This document shows positions 1 to 12,734 of a DNA stretch of 64,000 bases, piece after piece. The stretch spans positions 62,001 through 126,000 of the forward strand of contig JAETNQ010000001.1 in the NCBI GenBank assembly GCA_021772075.1. The letters run 5' to 3'. Source of the DNA: Lachnospiraceae bacterium. GTDB taxonomy: Bacteria; Bacillota; Clostridia; Lachnospirales; Lachnospiraceae. Each line of letters starts with the position of its first letter. Within the stretch, counting starts at the first letter, position 1. A program made the translations under genes and the position numbers. The notes beneath the pieces were generated by a model. It saw only the letters and a program-made list of their open reading frames with translations, had not been told where the DNA came from and searched no databases.

Positions 1-166
1 CTTTGAGCTTCTGGATAGCTTCTTTTGCATCCATGCCTTCCACCAGTTTGGAAATACCCTGTAAATTGCCGTTGCATCCCCCTGTAAAAGATACCGAACG
101 GATAATGCCGTTATCCAATTGTATGTCTATTGATGTCGAACAAACGCCTTTTGGTTGGTATTTCAT
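1..166 (-). CDS. TSCPD domain-containing protein, partial (runs off window start)
   Basis: Reverse-strand translation MKYQPKGVCSTSIDIQLDNGIIRSVSFTGGCNGNLQGISKLVEGMDAKEAIQKLK; GGAGGA RBS upstream; resembles the short TSCPD family (TIGR03905-like). Confidence 0.75.
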   Translation of the reverse strand, partial: MKYQPKGVCSTSIDIQLDNGIIRSVSFTGGCNGNLQGISKLVEGMDAKEAIQKLK

Positions 167-355
167 AAAAAATCCTCCATTTCTGCTTGCCTGTAAATTC
201 AGGATGAAGCACAAATATTATATCAGAACCCATATGATTTTACCAGTAGTATCGCGCAATCTGTCGAAATTTGCAAATGCCTTACACCCCTTGGAATATT
301 GAGATATAAGCGGGTTTTGTTTATAATATTAAAATCAGGAATGGGAGGTAGGCAT

Positions 356-1192
356 ATGCTTGACGGTATTTTTACAGTATTTATGGAGCAAAGGGTTTTA
401 AGCTGTGTTTTTCTGGTGTTTTTATTATTAAGCATAATATGCCAGATAACGATCGGCGTGATATATTTGCGGCTAATAAGGGAAACGGATCATATATCCT
501 CTGCCAAAAGCAAGTTCCTGAAACAATGCAAGTTAAAATTTATTAATTGCTATCAGTTAAGCGGCGAGGTTTCCAATATTCCTGTTTTTGTGGACAAGTC
601 CATATCCAAAATATCGTTTCTCGGCATATCCATGACAGGGCTGCACCATCTGTCCGGCCAGTTTATTCTGCTTTCAGTGGTCGCTGCGGGCGCAGGGGCA
701 TGTTATGAAATCACACAAGGAGAAACGGTAGGAAAAATACTTCCTTATTATGTTGTCAGTTTTCTTGGATTATATGTATATTTTTCGATAACGGGGCTGG
801 TAGATATTGCAGGAAAGAAAGAACGGCTGAAGGTCAACTTGGTGGATTATTTGGAAAACCATATGGCGAATAAGCTGAAGCAGTCGGAGATCGACTGGGA
901 GGAACTGACGGGCGAGACTCTCAGCGCATCGAAAGCCAAAGGGCATAAAAAAGGGAAGAAGAAAAAAGAAAAGAACGCGGTGGATGAAAAAGAGAAAAAA
1001 AGGTCGCTGAGGGAAGAAATAGGACTTTCCGCAGAAAGGGGAGAAGCGGATCCTGAAAAAGTAACAGCCTTTGCGCGCCCGGAAGAAAAAGAGGACAATG
1101 GGAGCGCAGAGGAAAAGGAAGAGAAGACAGCGGTGTTTTCCCATCAGGAGGCGGAGGAACTGGAAGAACTTTTGCGGGAGTTTTTTGTCTGA
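356..1192 (+). CDS. membrane protein of unknown function with charged Lys/Glu-rich C-terminal tail
   Basis: ORF with GGGAGGT RBS before ATG 356; several hydrophobic segments. Confidence 0.65.
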   Translation: MLDGIFTVFMEQRVLSCVFLVFLLLSIICQITIGVIYLRLIRETDHISSAKSKFLKQCKLKFINCYQLSGEVSNIPVFVDKSISKISFLGISMTGLHHLSGQFILLSVVAAGAGACYEITQGETVGKILPYYVVSFLGLYVYFSITGLVDIAGKKERLKVNLVDYLENHMANKLKQSEIDWEELTGETLSASKAKGHKKGKKKKEKNAVDEKEKKRSLREEIGLSAERGEADPEKVTAFARPEEKEDNGSAEEKEEKTAVFSHQEAEELEELLREFFV

Positions 1193-1219
1193 TTTCCGTA
1201 GATTATTGCCAAAACGCCA

Positions 1220-1248
1220 TTGACAGAAAAACTATAATATGATAAAAT
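1220..1248 (+). promoter_or_regulatory. sigma-A-like promoter for licT operon
   Basis: TTGACA (1220-1225), 17 bp spacer, TAAAAT (1243-1248). Confidence 0.65.
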
Positions 1249-1266
1249 TCTTACAGTTATATAGAT

Positions 1267-1344
1267 GGATTGTTACTGGTAAAGCAGGCTATACCATTCT
1301 CTTAACGATTGACGAGTCAATGCAAGAGAAGGTATGGCCTTTTC
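1267..1344 (+). promoter_or_regulatory. LicT/BglG-type ribonucleic antiterminator (RAT) overlapping an intrinsic terminator
   Basis: GGATTGTTACTGGTAAAGCAGGCTATACC (1267-1295) matches RAT consensus; overlapping stem GGCTATACC...GGTATGGCC followed by T-rich tract. Confidence 0.85.
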
Positions 1345-1380
1345 TTGTACCCTAAAGAAACGGCGGTGAAGCGACAGATG

Positions 1381-2220
1381 GGAATGAAGGTCATAAAGGT
1401 TATCAACAATAATATTATAAAATCCTATGATGCCAAAAACCAGGAAGTGCTGGTTATGGGCTGCGGCATCGGGTTTAAGAAAAAACCAGGGGATGAGGTG
1501 GATGATTCCCTGGTTGAGAAAATTTATACCAATATTGACAAAACCACTTCCAACAAATTGACCGAGCTGTTGGAGAAGGTGCCACTGGAGCATATTCAAC
1601 TGACGAATGATATCATCAGCTATGCGAAGGCATCGCTGGGAAAAAAGCTGAATGATAATATTTATTTGACGCTTACGGATCATGTCAGCTTTGCCATTAG
1701 CCGTATTCAGCAGGGACTCACTCTGAAAAATGCACTTCTCTGGGAGATTAAGCGCTTTTACAATCATGAGTATCTGGTGGGGAAGGAAGCTTTGGCTATG
1801 GTCGAAAAGCGTTTGGGCGTTGTATTGCCGGAAGATGAGGCGGGATTTATTGCTCTTCACTTGGTAAATGCGACGATGGATTTTGCAGGGATGGAACAGA
1901 CAGCGGAGGCTACCAGGATTATCCAGCAGATTCTGACTATTGTAAAATACCATTTCCAGATGGAGCTGGATGAATATTCCCTTCATTATGAACGGTTCAT
2001 TACTCATTTAAAGTTTTTTGTACAGCGCGTGTTCAGCGGAATGGAGATCAATGATGATGAGAAAAGCTTTCTTTTGATGTTGAAAGAGCAGTACCCTAAT
2101 GAGTATCGTTGTGCATTGAAGGTAAGGGATTATATGAGGAAGGAATTCGGGCAGGATCTTTCGGAGGATGAGCTGATTTATCTGACCATCCATATCCGCA
2201 GGGTGACAACGAAGTCCTGA
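1381..2220 (+). CDS. licT: BglG/LicT family transcriptional antiterminator (CAT-RBD plus two PRDs)
   Basis: MGMKVIKVINNNIIKSYDAKNQEVLVMGCGIGFKKKPGD...; PRD histidine regions; RAT leader upstream. Confidence 0.9.
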   Translation, partial: GMKVIKVINNNIIKSYDAKNQEVLVMGCGIGFKKKPGDEVDDSLVEKIYTNIDKTTSNKLTELLEKVPLEHIQLTNDIISYAKASLGKKLNDNIYLTLTDHVSFAISRIQQGLTLKNALLWEIKRFYNHEYLVGKEALAMVEKRLGVVLPEDEAGFIALHLVNATMDFAGMEQTAEATRIIQQILTIVKYHFQMELDEYSLHYERFITHLKFFVQRVFSGMEINDDEKSFLLMLKEQYPNEYRCALKVRDYMRKEFGQDLSEDELIYLTIHIRRVTTKS

Positions 2221-2244
2221 CTGGCAGCAGAGTATTTGATTTGA

Positions 2245-4176
<1,932 letters not shown>

Positions 4177-4192
4177 GAAAATAATTTCATAA

Positions 4193-5638
<1,446 letters not shown>

Positions 5639-5652
5639 AGGATGGAAAACTC

Positions 5653-5681
5653 TTGAAAAAGAAATACAACTTTGCTACACT
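5653..5681 (+). promoter_or_regulatory. promoter upstream of pgi
   Basis: TTGAAA, 17 bp spacer, TACACT. Confidence 0.5.
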
Positions 5682-5729
5682 GAATATGGTATCAGATGTT
5701 TTTATTATTAAGGCAAAGGAGCGAGACAA

Positions 5730-7079
5730 ATGGGCAATAAAGTAACGTTTGATTATTCCAAAGCTTCATCGTTTATCAGCGGGCATGAAGTAGAATCTAT
5801 GAAAAAACTGGCCTTGGATGCGAAGGAAGTATTGGTTTCGAAGACAGGGGCGGGCAACGACTTTTTAGGATGGATCGATCTGCCGGTGGATTATGACAAG
5901 GATGAGTTTGCCAGGATTAAAAAAGCGGCGGCAAAAATACAGAGCGATTCGGATGTCCTTCTTGTTATCGGTATCGGTGGCTCCTATCTGGGGGCAAGGG
6001 CGGCCATCGAGTTTTTAAGGCATAGTTTTTATAATATAGTGGACAAGTCGGTGAGAAAGACGCCGGAGATTTATTTCGTAGGAAATTCGATCAGCTCCAC
6101 ATATATCAGGCATCTTATGGATGTGATCGGGGAAAGGGATTTTTCCATCAATATGATCAGCAAGTCCGGCACGACGACGGAGCCGGCCATTGCATTCCGC
6201 GTATTTAAGGAAATGATGGAAAAGAAATACGGGAAAGAGGAAGCAGCAAAAAGAATTTATGCTACCACGGATAAAGCGAGAGGATCGCTGAAGAAGTTGG
6301 CGACAGAAGAAGGCTATGAGAGTTTTGTCGTGCCGGACGACGTGGGCGGACGTTTCTCTGTATTGACGGCGGTAGGCTTGCTTCCCATTGCAGTCAGCGG
6401 CGCGGATATCGACAAGCTGATGGAAGGCGCGGCAAGCGGAAGGAAACGCGCGTTGGAAGCATCTTTTGAGGAAAACGATGCTTTGCAGTATGCAGCGTTG
6501 CGCAATATTTTGCTTAGAAAAGGAAAATCAGTAGAAATTCTTGCCAATTATGAACCGGGTGTGCATTATGTTTCCGAATGGTGGAAACAGCTTTACGGGG
6601 AAAGCGAAGGAAAAGACCAGAGAGGGATCTTCCCGGCGAGCGTGGATCTTACCACGGATCTGCACTCTATGGGCCAGTTTATCCAGGACGGAGCGAGGAT
6701 CATGTTTGAAACGGTCATCGATATTGAAACGAGCAGGGAAGAGATCGTATTGGGAACAGAACCCGTGGATCTGGACGGATTGAACTATCTGGCTGGCAAG
6801 ACCGTTGATTTTGTGAATAAGAGCGCTATGAATGGTACAATCCTGGCGCATACGGATGGAAACGTGCCTAACTTTATGGTTCATGTGCCGGAAGTAAATG
6901 AGTTTTATCTGGGCGAACTGTTCTATTTCTTTGAATTTGCCTGCGGTGTCAGCGGATATCTGCTTGGGGTCAATCCGTTTAACCAACCCGGCGTGGAGAG
7001 CTATAAGAAAAATATGTTTGCGCTTTTGGGCAAGCCCGGATATGAAGAACAGAGAGAAGAGCTTTTAAAGAGGTTGTAG
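5730..7079 (+). CDS. pgi: glucose-6-phosphate isomerase
   Basis: [46 protein letters not shown]. Confidence 0.95.
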   Translation: MGNKVTFDYSKASSFISGHEVESMKKLALDAKEVLVSKTGAGNDFLGWIDLPVDYDKDEFARIKKAAAKIQSDSDVLLVIGIGGSYLGARAAIEFLRHSFYNIVDKSVRKTPEIYFVGNSISSTYIRHLMDVIGERDFSINMISKSGTTTEPAIAFRVFKEMMEKKYGKEEAAKRIYATTDKARGSLKKLATEEGYESFVVPDDVGGRFSVLTAVGLLPIAVSGADIDKLMEGAASGRKRALEASFEENDALQYAALRNILLRKGKSVEILANYEPGVHYVSEWWKQLYGESEGKDQRGIFPASVDLTTDLHSMGQFIQDGARIMFETVIDIETSREEIVLGTEPVDLDGLNYLAGKTVDFVNKSAMNGTILAHTDGNVPNFMVHVPEVNEFYLGELFYFFEFACGVSGYLLGVNPFNQPGVESYKKNMFALLGKPGYEEQREELLKRL

Positions 7080-7144
7080 AAAAGAATCGATAAAAATAAG
7101 CCGCAGATGGCAGAATGTTGTCCGCTGTGTACGGAAATCAAAAG

Positions 7145-7184
7145 ATACCGGAACGAATCATCATGGTTTGTTTCGGTATTTTTG
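7145..7184 (+). terminator. intrinsic terminator after pgi
   Basis: ATACCGGAACGAA...TTGTTTCGGTAT stem followed by TTTTT. Confidence 0.6.
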
Positions 7185-7229
7185 ATTATCGGGGAAATTT
7201 GGGCAAAAGAGGCGCATTTATGATGAAAA

Positions 7230-7262
7230 TGTAACCGTAATGTAATAAGTACCGTTTATAAT
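7230..7262 (+). promoter_or_regulatory. candidate promoter with OmpR-type direct-repeat operator upstream of the interrupted ABC ATPase gene
   Basis: TGTAA repeats at 7230 and 7241 (11 bp period), TATAAT at 7257-7262. Confidence 0.45.
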
Positions 7263-7298
7263 GTAAAAAAAGAAAGAGGCAATAAGGAGTTGTACGGT

Positions 7299-7804
7299 AT
7301 GGAAATATTAAAGGCAATGCATTTAAAAAAATATTATGGCAGCGGGGAAAACTTGGTAAAAGCGGTGGACGACATCAGTTTTTCGGTGGAAAAGGGAAGT
7401 TTTACCGCAGTGGTAGGGACATCCGGGAGCGGGAAAACTACTTTATTAAATCTGATCGGAGGGCTGGATTATGCGGATGACGGGGAAGTAACGATAGGCG
7501 GCCAGTCTATCATGCATATGAAAGAAGAAGAACTGACTGTGTTCCGGCGCAGGAATATCGGATTTGTTTTCCAGAATTATAATCTGATATCCGTTTTGAA
7601 CGTGTATAAAAATATTACGCTTCCTATACGGCTGGACGGGAATAAGCCGGATGAGGGATATATCAGGCATATATGCATGGTGCTTGGGATAGAAGGAAAA
7701 ATGGACAGGTATCCGAACCAGCTTTCCGGCGGGCAGCAGCAGAGAGTGGCGATTGCCAGGGCGATTGCGGCGAAACCTGCGGTGCTTCTGGCGGATGAAC
7801 CGAC
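7299..7804 (+). pseudogene. 5' part of MacB/BceA-like ABC transporter ATP-binding protein, interrupted by prophage at ADEPTG|NLDS
   Basis: Walker A GTSGSGKTTLLN, signature LSGGQQQRVAIARAI, Walker B LLADEPTG; continues in frame at 49184-49352. Confidence 0.93.
7799..7804. other. attL core candidate (ACCGAC)
   Basis: ACCGAC shared with attR at 49178-49183; host reading frame leaves the ABC family here. Confidence 0.75.
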
Positions 7805-7832
7805 AGGAGGGATAAAGTTAGTAGTACAACAA

Positions 7833-9242
7833 TCACAAAAAAATAATGTGGATATTTTTCTCATGGTCAACACGGATTTCCTTGACGATTGACCGCCACA
7901 ATTCACGCTTTTCCGGAATGGAAAAAGAATCATATACACTTTCAAAATCCATTTTCAAAAACTCCTGTAGATATGATAAATCCTTGACGGGGTGGGAATC
8001 CTCTGCATTGATCTTTTCGAGTTGTATGAGAAGCTTTTCCCGGTCGAGTTTAAATTCATCCATGGTTATGAGATCATTCAAATACAAATCCTTAAGTTTC
8101 TGCAATTTGTTTTCGACACTCCGGCGTTTTGCATCCGTCCGGATGGCGGGCAGGTTTGCAACCTCATATTCTGCAATATACTTTTCCAGTTCCGGACGGA
8201 TGCGGTCAAGCATTATCGACTCAAGGGTGGATTCCATGACAATTTTCCGGTTGGGGCAGCGGTGCAGATTTATCCCCTGTCTGCATCGGTAGCAGCTATA
8301 TTTATATATTGTCTGCGTACCGTCTGCACGGATGCGACCACTTGAGCGTTGTTGGCATCCGCTCATGATATGATCGCAGTCATCACAGACCACAAGACCG
8401 CCGAAAATGTAATCATGTTTCTTCCCGTCCTTGATATTGATTTTGAGAAGTCGCTGAACATCCTCAAAGAGATCACGGTCGATGATAGCCGGACAATATT
8501 CCTTATTATCACGAAACACTCCGATGTATTTTGTATTTGTCAGCATATTCTTGAGACTGGCATGAGAGCGCACAAGCCCGAACTCTGATTCCATATGCCG
8601 GAGCGTCTCACTCAAGTTCCCGTTTTTCCGGTAGAATTGAAAGATCGCAACGGCGGTCGGGGCATCGTCATCCGGCGTGAGGTGCTTGTCTTTGATGGAA
8701 TAACCGAGGGGCGTTGAGCCGGAAAGAACCTCACCGTTTTCAACCTTGTCATCGAACACGCCGAGGATTCTGTCAGAATCGTTTTGAGCCTCAAGTTCTG
8801 CCCATATCATGGAATTGTTCACGAACGCCCGTCCGTGGGGCGTGGATGTGTCAAAATAGGGTTGTTCAATCGCAGTCCATGAAACGCCGTGCTTGTCAAG
8901 GATGTCTTGTGTGTTCAGATAATGCCGGAGGTTTCTGAACCAACGGTCAAGGCGGGTAAAGATAACAAGGTCAATCTTTCCTGCCCGCACATCATCGAGG
9001 AGGCGTTGAAAGTCGTCTCTCTTGAGTTTTTGTCCGGAGATTCCGTCGTCGATGTAAGTATCGACGAGAATCATGTTCTCATGTGTGTCTATGTATTTTT
9101 GTCCGGTCGATAGTTGGTCACGCATGGAATCGCCCTCTTTGGCCTGCCTGTCAGTAGATACACGGATGTATATTGCGACACGGAGCAGGATTTTCTCAAC
9201 GGTGGCGACGGTTTTTCGTCTCATTTTATCAACTCCAATCAT
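7833..9242 (-). CDS. int: large serine recombinase/integrase (resolvase N-terminus, recombinase domain, zinc ribbon)
   Basis: RVAIYIRVSTDRQAKEGDSMRDQ, FTRLDRWFRN, C-terminal CDDCDHIMSGC...CYRCRQG zinc ribbon. Confidence 0.95.
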   Translation of the reverse strand: MIGVDKMRRKTVATVEKILLRVAIYIRVSTDRQAKEGDSMRDQLSTGQKYIDTHENMILVDTYIDDGISGQKLKRDDFQRLLDDVRAGKIDLVIFTRLDRWFRNLRHYLNTQDILDKHGVSWTAIEQPYFDTSTPHGRAFVNNSMIWAELEAQNDSDRILGVFDDKVENGEVLSGSTPLGYSIKDKHLTPDDDAPTAVAIFQFYRKNGNLSETLRHMESEFGLVRSHASLKNMLTNTKYIGVFRDNKEYCPAIIDRDLFEDVQRLLKINIKDGKKHDYIFGGLVVCDDCDHIMSGCQQRSSGRIRADGTQTIYKYSCYRCRQGINLHRCPNRKIVMESTLESIMLDRIRPELEKYIAEYEVANLPAIRTDAKRRSVENKLQKLKDLYLNDLITMDEFKLDREKLLIQLEKINAEDSHPVKDLSYLQEFLKMDFESVYDSFSIPEKRELWRSIVKEIRVDHEKNIHIIFL

Positions 9243-9399
9243 AAAAAGGTATAAAAATAAAACCTATGCAAAAGCACGGTTTCGTGGTAAAATGAGACTT
9301 GCTAGGGTTTCATTTTATCTCCGTGATTTTACGGTGGTAAGTGAATCTTAAGGGCGGTCACTGTTGATAGCAGCGGCCGTCTTTTAATTATTCAGAATT

Positions 9400-10071
9400 T
9401 TATTTAGGAAGGTTTGCGATAGCATAATCTGCCTCTTCCTGGGTGAATCGCTCACCGTATTCAGAAGTAAGCTGGTCACGGATTGCTTCGGGAGACATAT
9501 CCATTTCCTGATAAGATTTAGCTGTTTCCAACGCATTTCTATTATAGTCTGTGACAAGATTGTCAACCGCATATTGTGCTTCATCGGCGGTGAATCGCTC
9601 ACCGTATTCAGAAGTAAGCTGGTCATAAATTCCCTGTTTAGACATAAACATGCTATCGCTATAACTTTGAGCCATAGCTAATGCATTTGCATTATAGTCA
9701 GCATTAAGATTATCCAAGGCGTATTGGGCAGCTTCGGCAGAAAATTTCTCACCATATTCAGAAGTAAGTTGATCGTATAAGCCGGCTTTTGACATATGCA
9801 TACTATTGCTATAGGTTTTAGCTTTGTTTAAGGCAGACTGATATTCACGTGGTACATCATCATTATTAGTATCAGCCTCATCTTCTGCATTAGAACCAGT
9901 TTCCATATATGCCATGTTGTCTGTTTCAGTATCCGCAATATTCGTATTGTCATTAGATTGTGAAGCTTGAGACGATGTGGCACTATCATTAGATTTATCG
10001 TCTGAATTTCTTCCAAACAGTAAAAAGATAGCCATAATAGCCACAATAACAATTATAATCTTTTTTTTCAT
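9400..10071 (-). CDS. membrane-anchored Ltp-family repeat protein, probable superinfection exclusion
   Basis: N-terminal TM segment, then three ~49-residue repeats containing YDQLTSEYGERFTADEAQYAVDNL; resembles Ltp/host-cell-surface-exposed lipoprotein repeats. Confidence 0.8.
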   Translation of the reverse strand: MKKKIIIVIVAIMAIFLLFGRNSDDKSNDSATSSQASQSNDNTNIADTETDNMAYMETGSNAEDEADTNNDDVPREYQSALNKAKTYSNSMHMSKAGLYDQLTSEYGEKFSAEAAQYALDNLNADYNANALAMAQSYSDSMFMSKQGIYDQLTSEYGERFTADEAQYAVDNLVTDYNRNALETAKSYQEMDMSPEAIRDQLTSEYGERFTQEEADYAIANLPK

Positions 10072-10142
10072 TTGAATATCCTCCTATTTCATATGGAATT
10101 TTCATGCAATATACACTTTACCCTGACGAAAGAGGTGGTAAA

Positions 10143-10340
10143 GTGGAAATTTTATTATGGGAAAAAAGAACCGAAAAACGGTTCACTTTGATGGAGTTGG
10201 CGAAGAAATCCGGAATCGGGAAATCAACGCTCAACAACATCGAAAACGGAAAGGTGTCACCGACATTATTTCAGCTTGAAACGATAGCCATTGCGCTTGA
10301 TGTCAAAATCACCGACCTGTTTGAATCCGAATACAAATAA
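10143..10340 (+). CDS. small XRE-family HTH regulator
   Basis: LMELAKKSGIGKSTLNNIENGKVSPTLFQLETIAIALDVKITDLFE; GTG start after AGAGGTGG. Confidence 0.85.
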   Translation: MEILLWEKRTEKRFTLMELAKKSGIGKSTLNNIENGKVSPTLFQLETIAIALDVKITDLFESEYK

Positions 10341-10382
10341 TTGTATCACACGCCGGACAGGAAGTCGGTAGCAGGTGAGAAT

Positions 10383-10402
10383 ATTTCCATAATCATGGAA
10401 AT
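10383..10402. promoter_or_regulatory. palindromic operator-like site, copy 1 (ATTTCCA-taatca-TGGAAAT)
   Basis: Perfect 7-bp inverted repeat with N6 spacer. Confidence 0.75.
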
Positions 10403-10412
10403 GTGCCTCACG

Positions 10413-10432
10413 ATTTCCACAATCATGGAAAT
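10413..10432. promoter_or_regulatory. palindromic operator-like site, copy 2 (ATTTCCA-caatca-TGGAAAT)
   Basis: Same motif exactly 30 bp after copy 1; TACAAT at 10438-10443 with TTTCCA 18 bp upstream could be -10/-35. Confidence 0.75.
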
Positions 10433-10471
10433 TTGTGCTACAATGCGTATCGGAAGGGAGGTGGTGTTCCC

Positions 10472-10588
10472 TTGAGTTACAAAGAGGCTATCATTGAGTT
10501 AGTCGGAAAGATACATAACGATAGAATCCTCAAGAGGATATACGAACTTGTTTTGTATCTCTACACCATGAGTGAGACTGGCAGTTAA
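10472..10588 (+). CDS. small phage protein (38 aa)
   Basis: TTG start after GGGAGG; LSYKEAIIELVGKIHNDRILKRIYELVLYLYTMSETGS. Confidence 0.6.
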   Translation: MSYKEAIIELVGKIHNDRILKRIYELVLYLYTMSETGS

Positions 10589-10595
10589 AAGACTG

Positions 10596-10982
10596 TCAGT
10601 CTTTTTCTGTTTCCGCATCTTCAAAAAGGGATGCGGCTTTTTTGATGAAACGCTTGATTGTGGCAATGTCATCATCACTTGCATCCAGTAATGATTTAAA
10701 GAGGACTTTTCTTGTATCGTCCTCACTTGCCATAATTCGGTCTATCCTTTTGCGAAAATCATTATCCGAATCAAGAAACATTTCTTTATCACCAGTGGTC
10801 AACCATATGTAATCAACGCCAAACTCCCGACAAATTGCTTTGATATTTGCATCAGTGAGAGAACATCGTCCATTCTCTATTTTAGAAACGGCAGACCTTT
10901 GAATCCCTAACTTTTCCCCGAATTTCTCCGTGGTAAGTCCAAGCGATTTCCGGATTTCTTTCACACGCTCACCTTGCGTCAC
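10596..10982 (-). CDS. XRE-family phage repressor (CI-like)
   Basis: TQGERVKEIRKSLGLTTEKFGEKLGIQRSAVSKIENGRCSLTDANIKAICREFGVDYIWLTTGD; divergent from early genes. Confidence 0.88.
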   Translation of the reverse strand: MTQGERVKEIRKSLGLTTEKFGEKLGIQRSAVSKIENGRCSLTDANIKAICREFGVDYIWLTTGDKEMFLDSDNDFRKRIDRIMASEDDTRKVLFKSLLDASDDDIATIKRFIKKAASLFEDAETEKD

Positions 10983-11009
10983 TCTAATTCACCTCCATCC
11001 TTTTGACTA

Positions 11010-11038
11010 AGCATAACAGCACAGAACATAAAAGTCAA
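11010..11038 (-). promoter_or_regulatory. leftward promoter for repressor
   Basis: Reverse strand TTGACT, 17 bp, TATGCT. Confidence 0.6.
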
Positions 11039-11053
11039 TAAAAAAGTTGAATA

Positions 11054-11113
11054 AAGACGCAAAATATAATTGACAAAGCGTCTTTAAGATGCTAATATGT
11101 GTCTATAAGACGC
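11054..11113 (+). promoter_or_regulatory. rightward early promoter with three repressor half-site-like AAGACGC operators
   Basis: TTGACA (11070-11075), 17 bp, TAATAT (11093-11098); AAGACGC at 11054-11060, GCGTCTT at 11078-11084, AAGACGC at 11107-11113. Confidence 0.75.
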
Positions 11114-11368
11114 AAAAGGAGGCGAGGGAAAATGAAGTATTCATGTTGTAAAGGGAGCAGAGAACAAAGCATGAAAAATACCATGTTCTATAGAGAAAAA
11201 AAGGAGTTAGAGGTCATGAGTTAGTAGTGGTAGACATAAAGGCAACGGGGGGAAAAGCGCAAGAAATAATGAAGATAGCTGAAAGAGCAACGGAGAAACT
11301 GTTCACAAATATAAAAGAAGCATTGGAAAAGGAGGATTCCGAAGAATCCCCGCAATAAGAAAAAAGGG

Positions 11369-11581
11369 TTAAATATTTAGTTTGATGAACTCAACAGAAT
11401 CGTCTGATGTTTCAAAACTTAATATTTTGCCGTTAGACACCAACTCTTTACACGCAGCAATAACGGTATTTTCGGGGAGTTGAATGTCATCGCTAATTTC
11501 GGCAAATCCGTCACATTGACGTGCTAGAGCATATTCAAGGACGATGCTTGCAGCAGCAGACAAATGAGCCACGTTGTTCAC
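11369..11581 (-). CDS. small hypothetical protein, possible winged-helix
   Basis: 70 aa ORF antiparallel to early genes. Confidence 0.5.
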   Translation of the reverse strand: MNNVAHLSAAASIVLEYALARQCDGFAEISDDIQLPENTVIAACKELVSNGKILSFETSDDSVEFIKLNI

Positions 11582-11651
11582 CTCCTGTCATTTATAAGAT
11601 GGTCGCACATTCATTATATGGCAGGAGGGCAAGGAAAAAGGGAGGGCAGAA

Positions 11652-11837
11652 ATGACAAGAAACGAGAAAAAGGCAGTGATTGAGGATATGGCAGAGCAGT
11701 TCATGAGTATTGACAGCCTTGAGGGAAAATCAATGATTATCATGGCGATGTCAGCGTATACAGAGGGAAAAGCAGCAGGCAGGGCAGAGGAAAGAAAGAT
11801 GTGGGAGCAGCGACAAGCGCAAGCCTCCCACACATAA
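11652..11837 (+). CDS. hypothetical early phage protein
   Basis: 61 aa ORF with GGGAGG RBS. Confidence 0.6.
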   Translation: MTRNEKKAVIEDMAEQFMSIDSLEGKSMIIMAMSAYTEGKAAGRAEERKMWEQRQAQASHT

Positions 11838-11855
11838 AAACAGGAGGGAACCACA

Positions 11856-12401
11856 ATGACGACGAAAGAGCAGGAGAGACAGGCAATTCAGAAAATTAGA
11901 AAGATCGTTGAGGGAATGGGCGAAAATAGTTATCTTGCCACAGCGATGGAGGGAGTTCTTGAGACCGCAGAGGAGAACATCGAATATGACGCAGCGTTTT
12001 CTTTAAAAGGCAGAGCGGAGGCTGCTGAAAAAAAGTCATACGAACTCAAGAGAGAGAATGAGGAACTTCTGAAAGCACTGAAAGAGGCGCAGGAGAGGGC
12101 TGAAAAGTCAGAATCAAAGCGCAATGAGGCATATGAGGCGTATTCAGAATTACAGAGATATTTATTGCCGGATTGGATGCAGCAGGAACTTGACAAGATG
12201 GTTCAGACCGGACTTGAAAGAGTGAACCGTGAAGTCAAAGAGGCAGCGGACGGGATGGCAGAGGCGATCGGCGAGCAGGGCAATCTTGCACCACAGGCAG
12301 CAGAACACGCCAAACAGTACAGAGAGAAAAGGTCGGAACTGGGAACATTGAATCGGATGCAGAGTTTCCTCATGAATTACAAGAGGAAAGAGCAGGAATA
12401 A
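11856..12401 (+). CDS. hypothetical coiled-coil phage protein
   Basis: 181 aa ORF, AGGAGGGAACC RBS. Confidence 0.65.
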   Translation: MTTKEQERQAIQKIRKIVEGMGENSYLATAMEGVLETAEENIEYDAAFSLKGRAEAAEKKSYELKRENEELLKALKEAQERAEKSESKRNEAYEAYSELQRYLLPDWMQQELDKMVQTGLERVNREVKEAADGMAEAIGEQGNLAPQAAEHAKQYREKRSELGTLNRMQSFLMNYKRKEQE

Positions 12402-12446
12402 GGCAGCAGGGAGGAGCAAGCCTCCCGCAGAACAGGAGGAAAGACA

Positions 12447-12734
12447 ATGTTGAAAGACAATCCAAACAATCAAAACGCCCTGCGGGTAAAAAGAATTTTA
12501 GACGGAGAGATCGGATGCAGTACCTACAATATGCGGATGTGCTATTTCAACACATCGGTGAAAGAACATGATTCCCTTGAGGCATGTCTGAAAGAAATGG
12601 AGGAAAAGTTGTCTCCGGAGGTCAAGGCAGAGCCGTTCATGCAGGAGTGCATGGAGGAGTTCAAAGAGAAAATTGACATATACGACCGATTCTTTCGGGA
12701 ACTCTCAAGGCGGGAAAAAGAGGGAATTGAATAA
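12447..12734 (+). CDS. hypothetical phage protein
   Basis: 95 aa ORF with AGGAGGAAAG RBS. Confidence 0.6.
   Translation: MLKDNPNNQNALRVKRILDGEIGCSTYNMRMCYFNTSVKEHDSLEACLKEMEEKLSPEVKAEPFMQECMEEFKEKIDIYDRFFRELSRREKEGIE

Noticed and set aside
7290-7892. Intact 200-aa ABC ATPase as called by the ORF track
   Set aside because: The C-terminal 28 residues are translated prophage DNA; the D-loop and H-loop are at 49184-49352.
7846-9351. Several plus-strand ORFs across the integrase gene
   Set aside because: Opposite-strand shadows of the well-supported serine integrase.
9430-9800. Regular ~148-bp repeats as a CRISPR-like array
   Set aside because: They are in-frame coding repeats of the Ltp-like protein with no short palindromic repeat/spacer layout; no cas genes seen.
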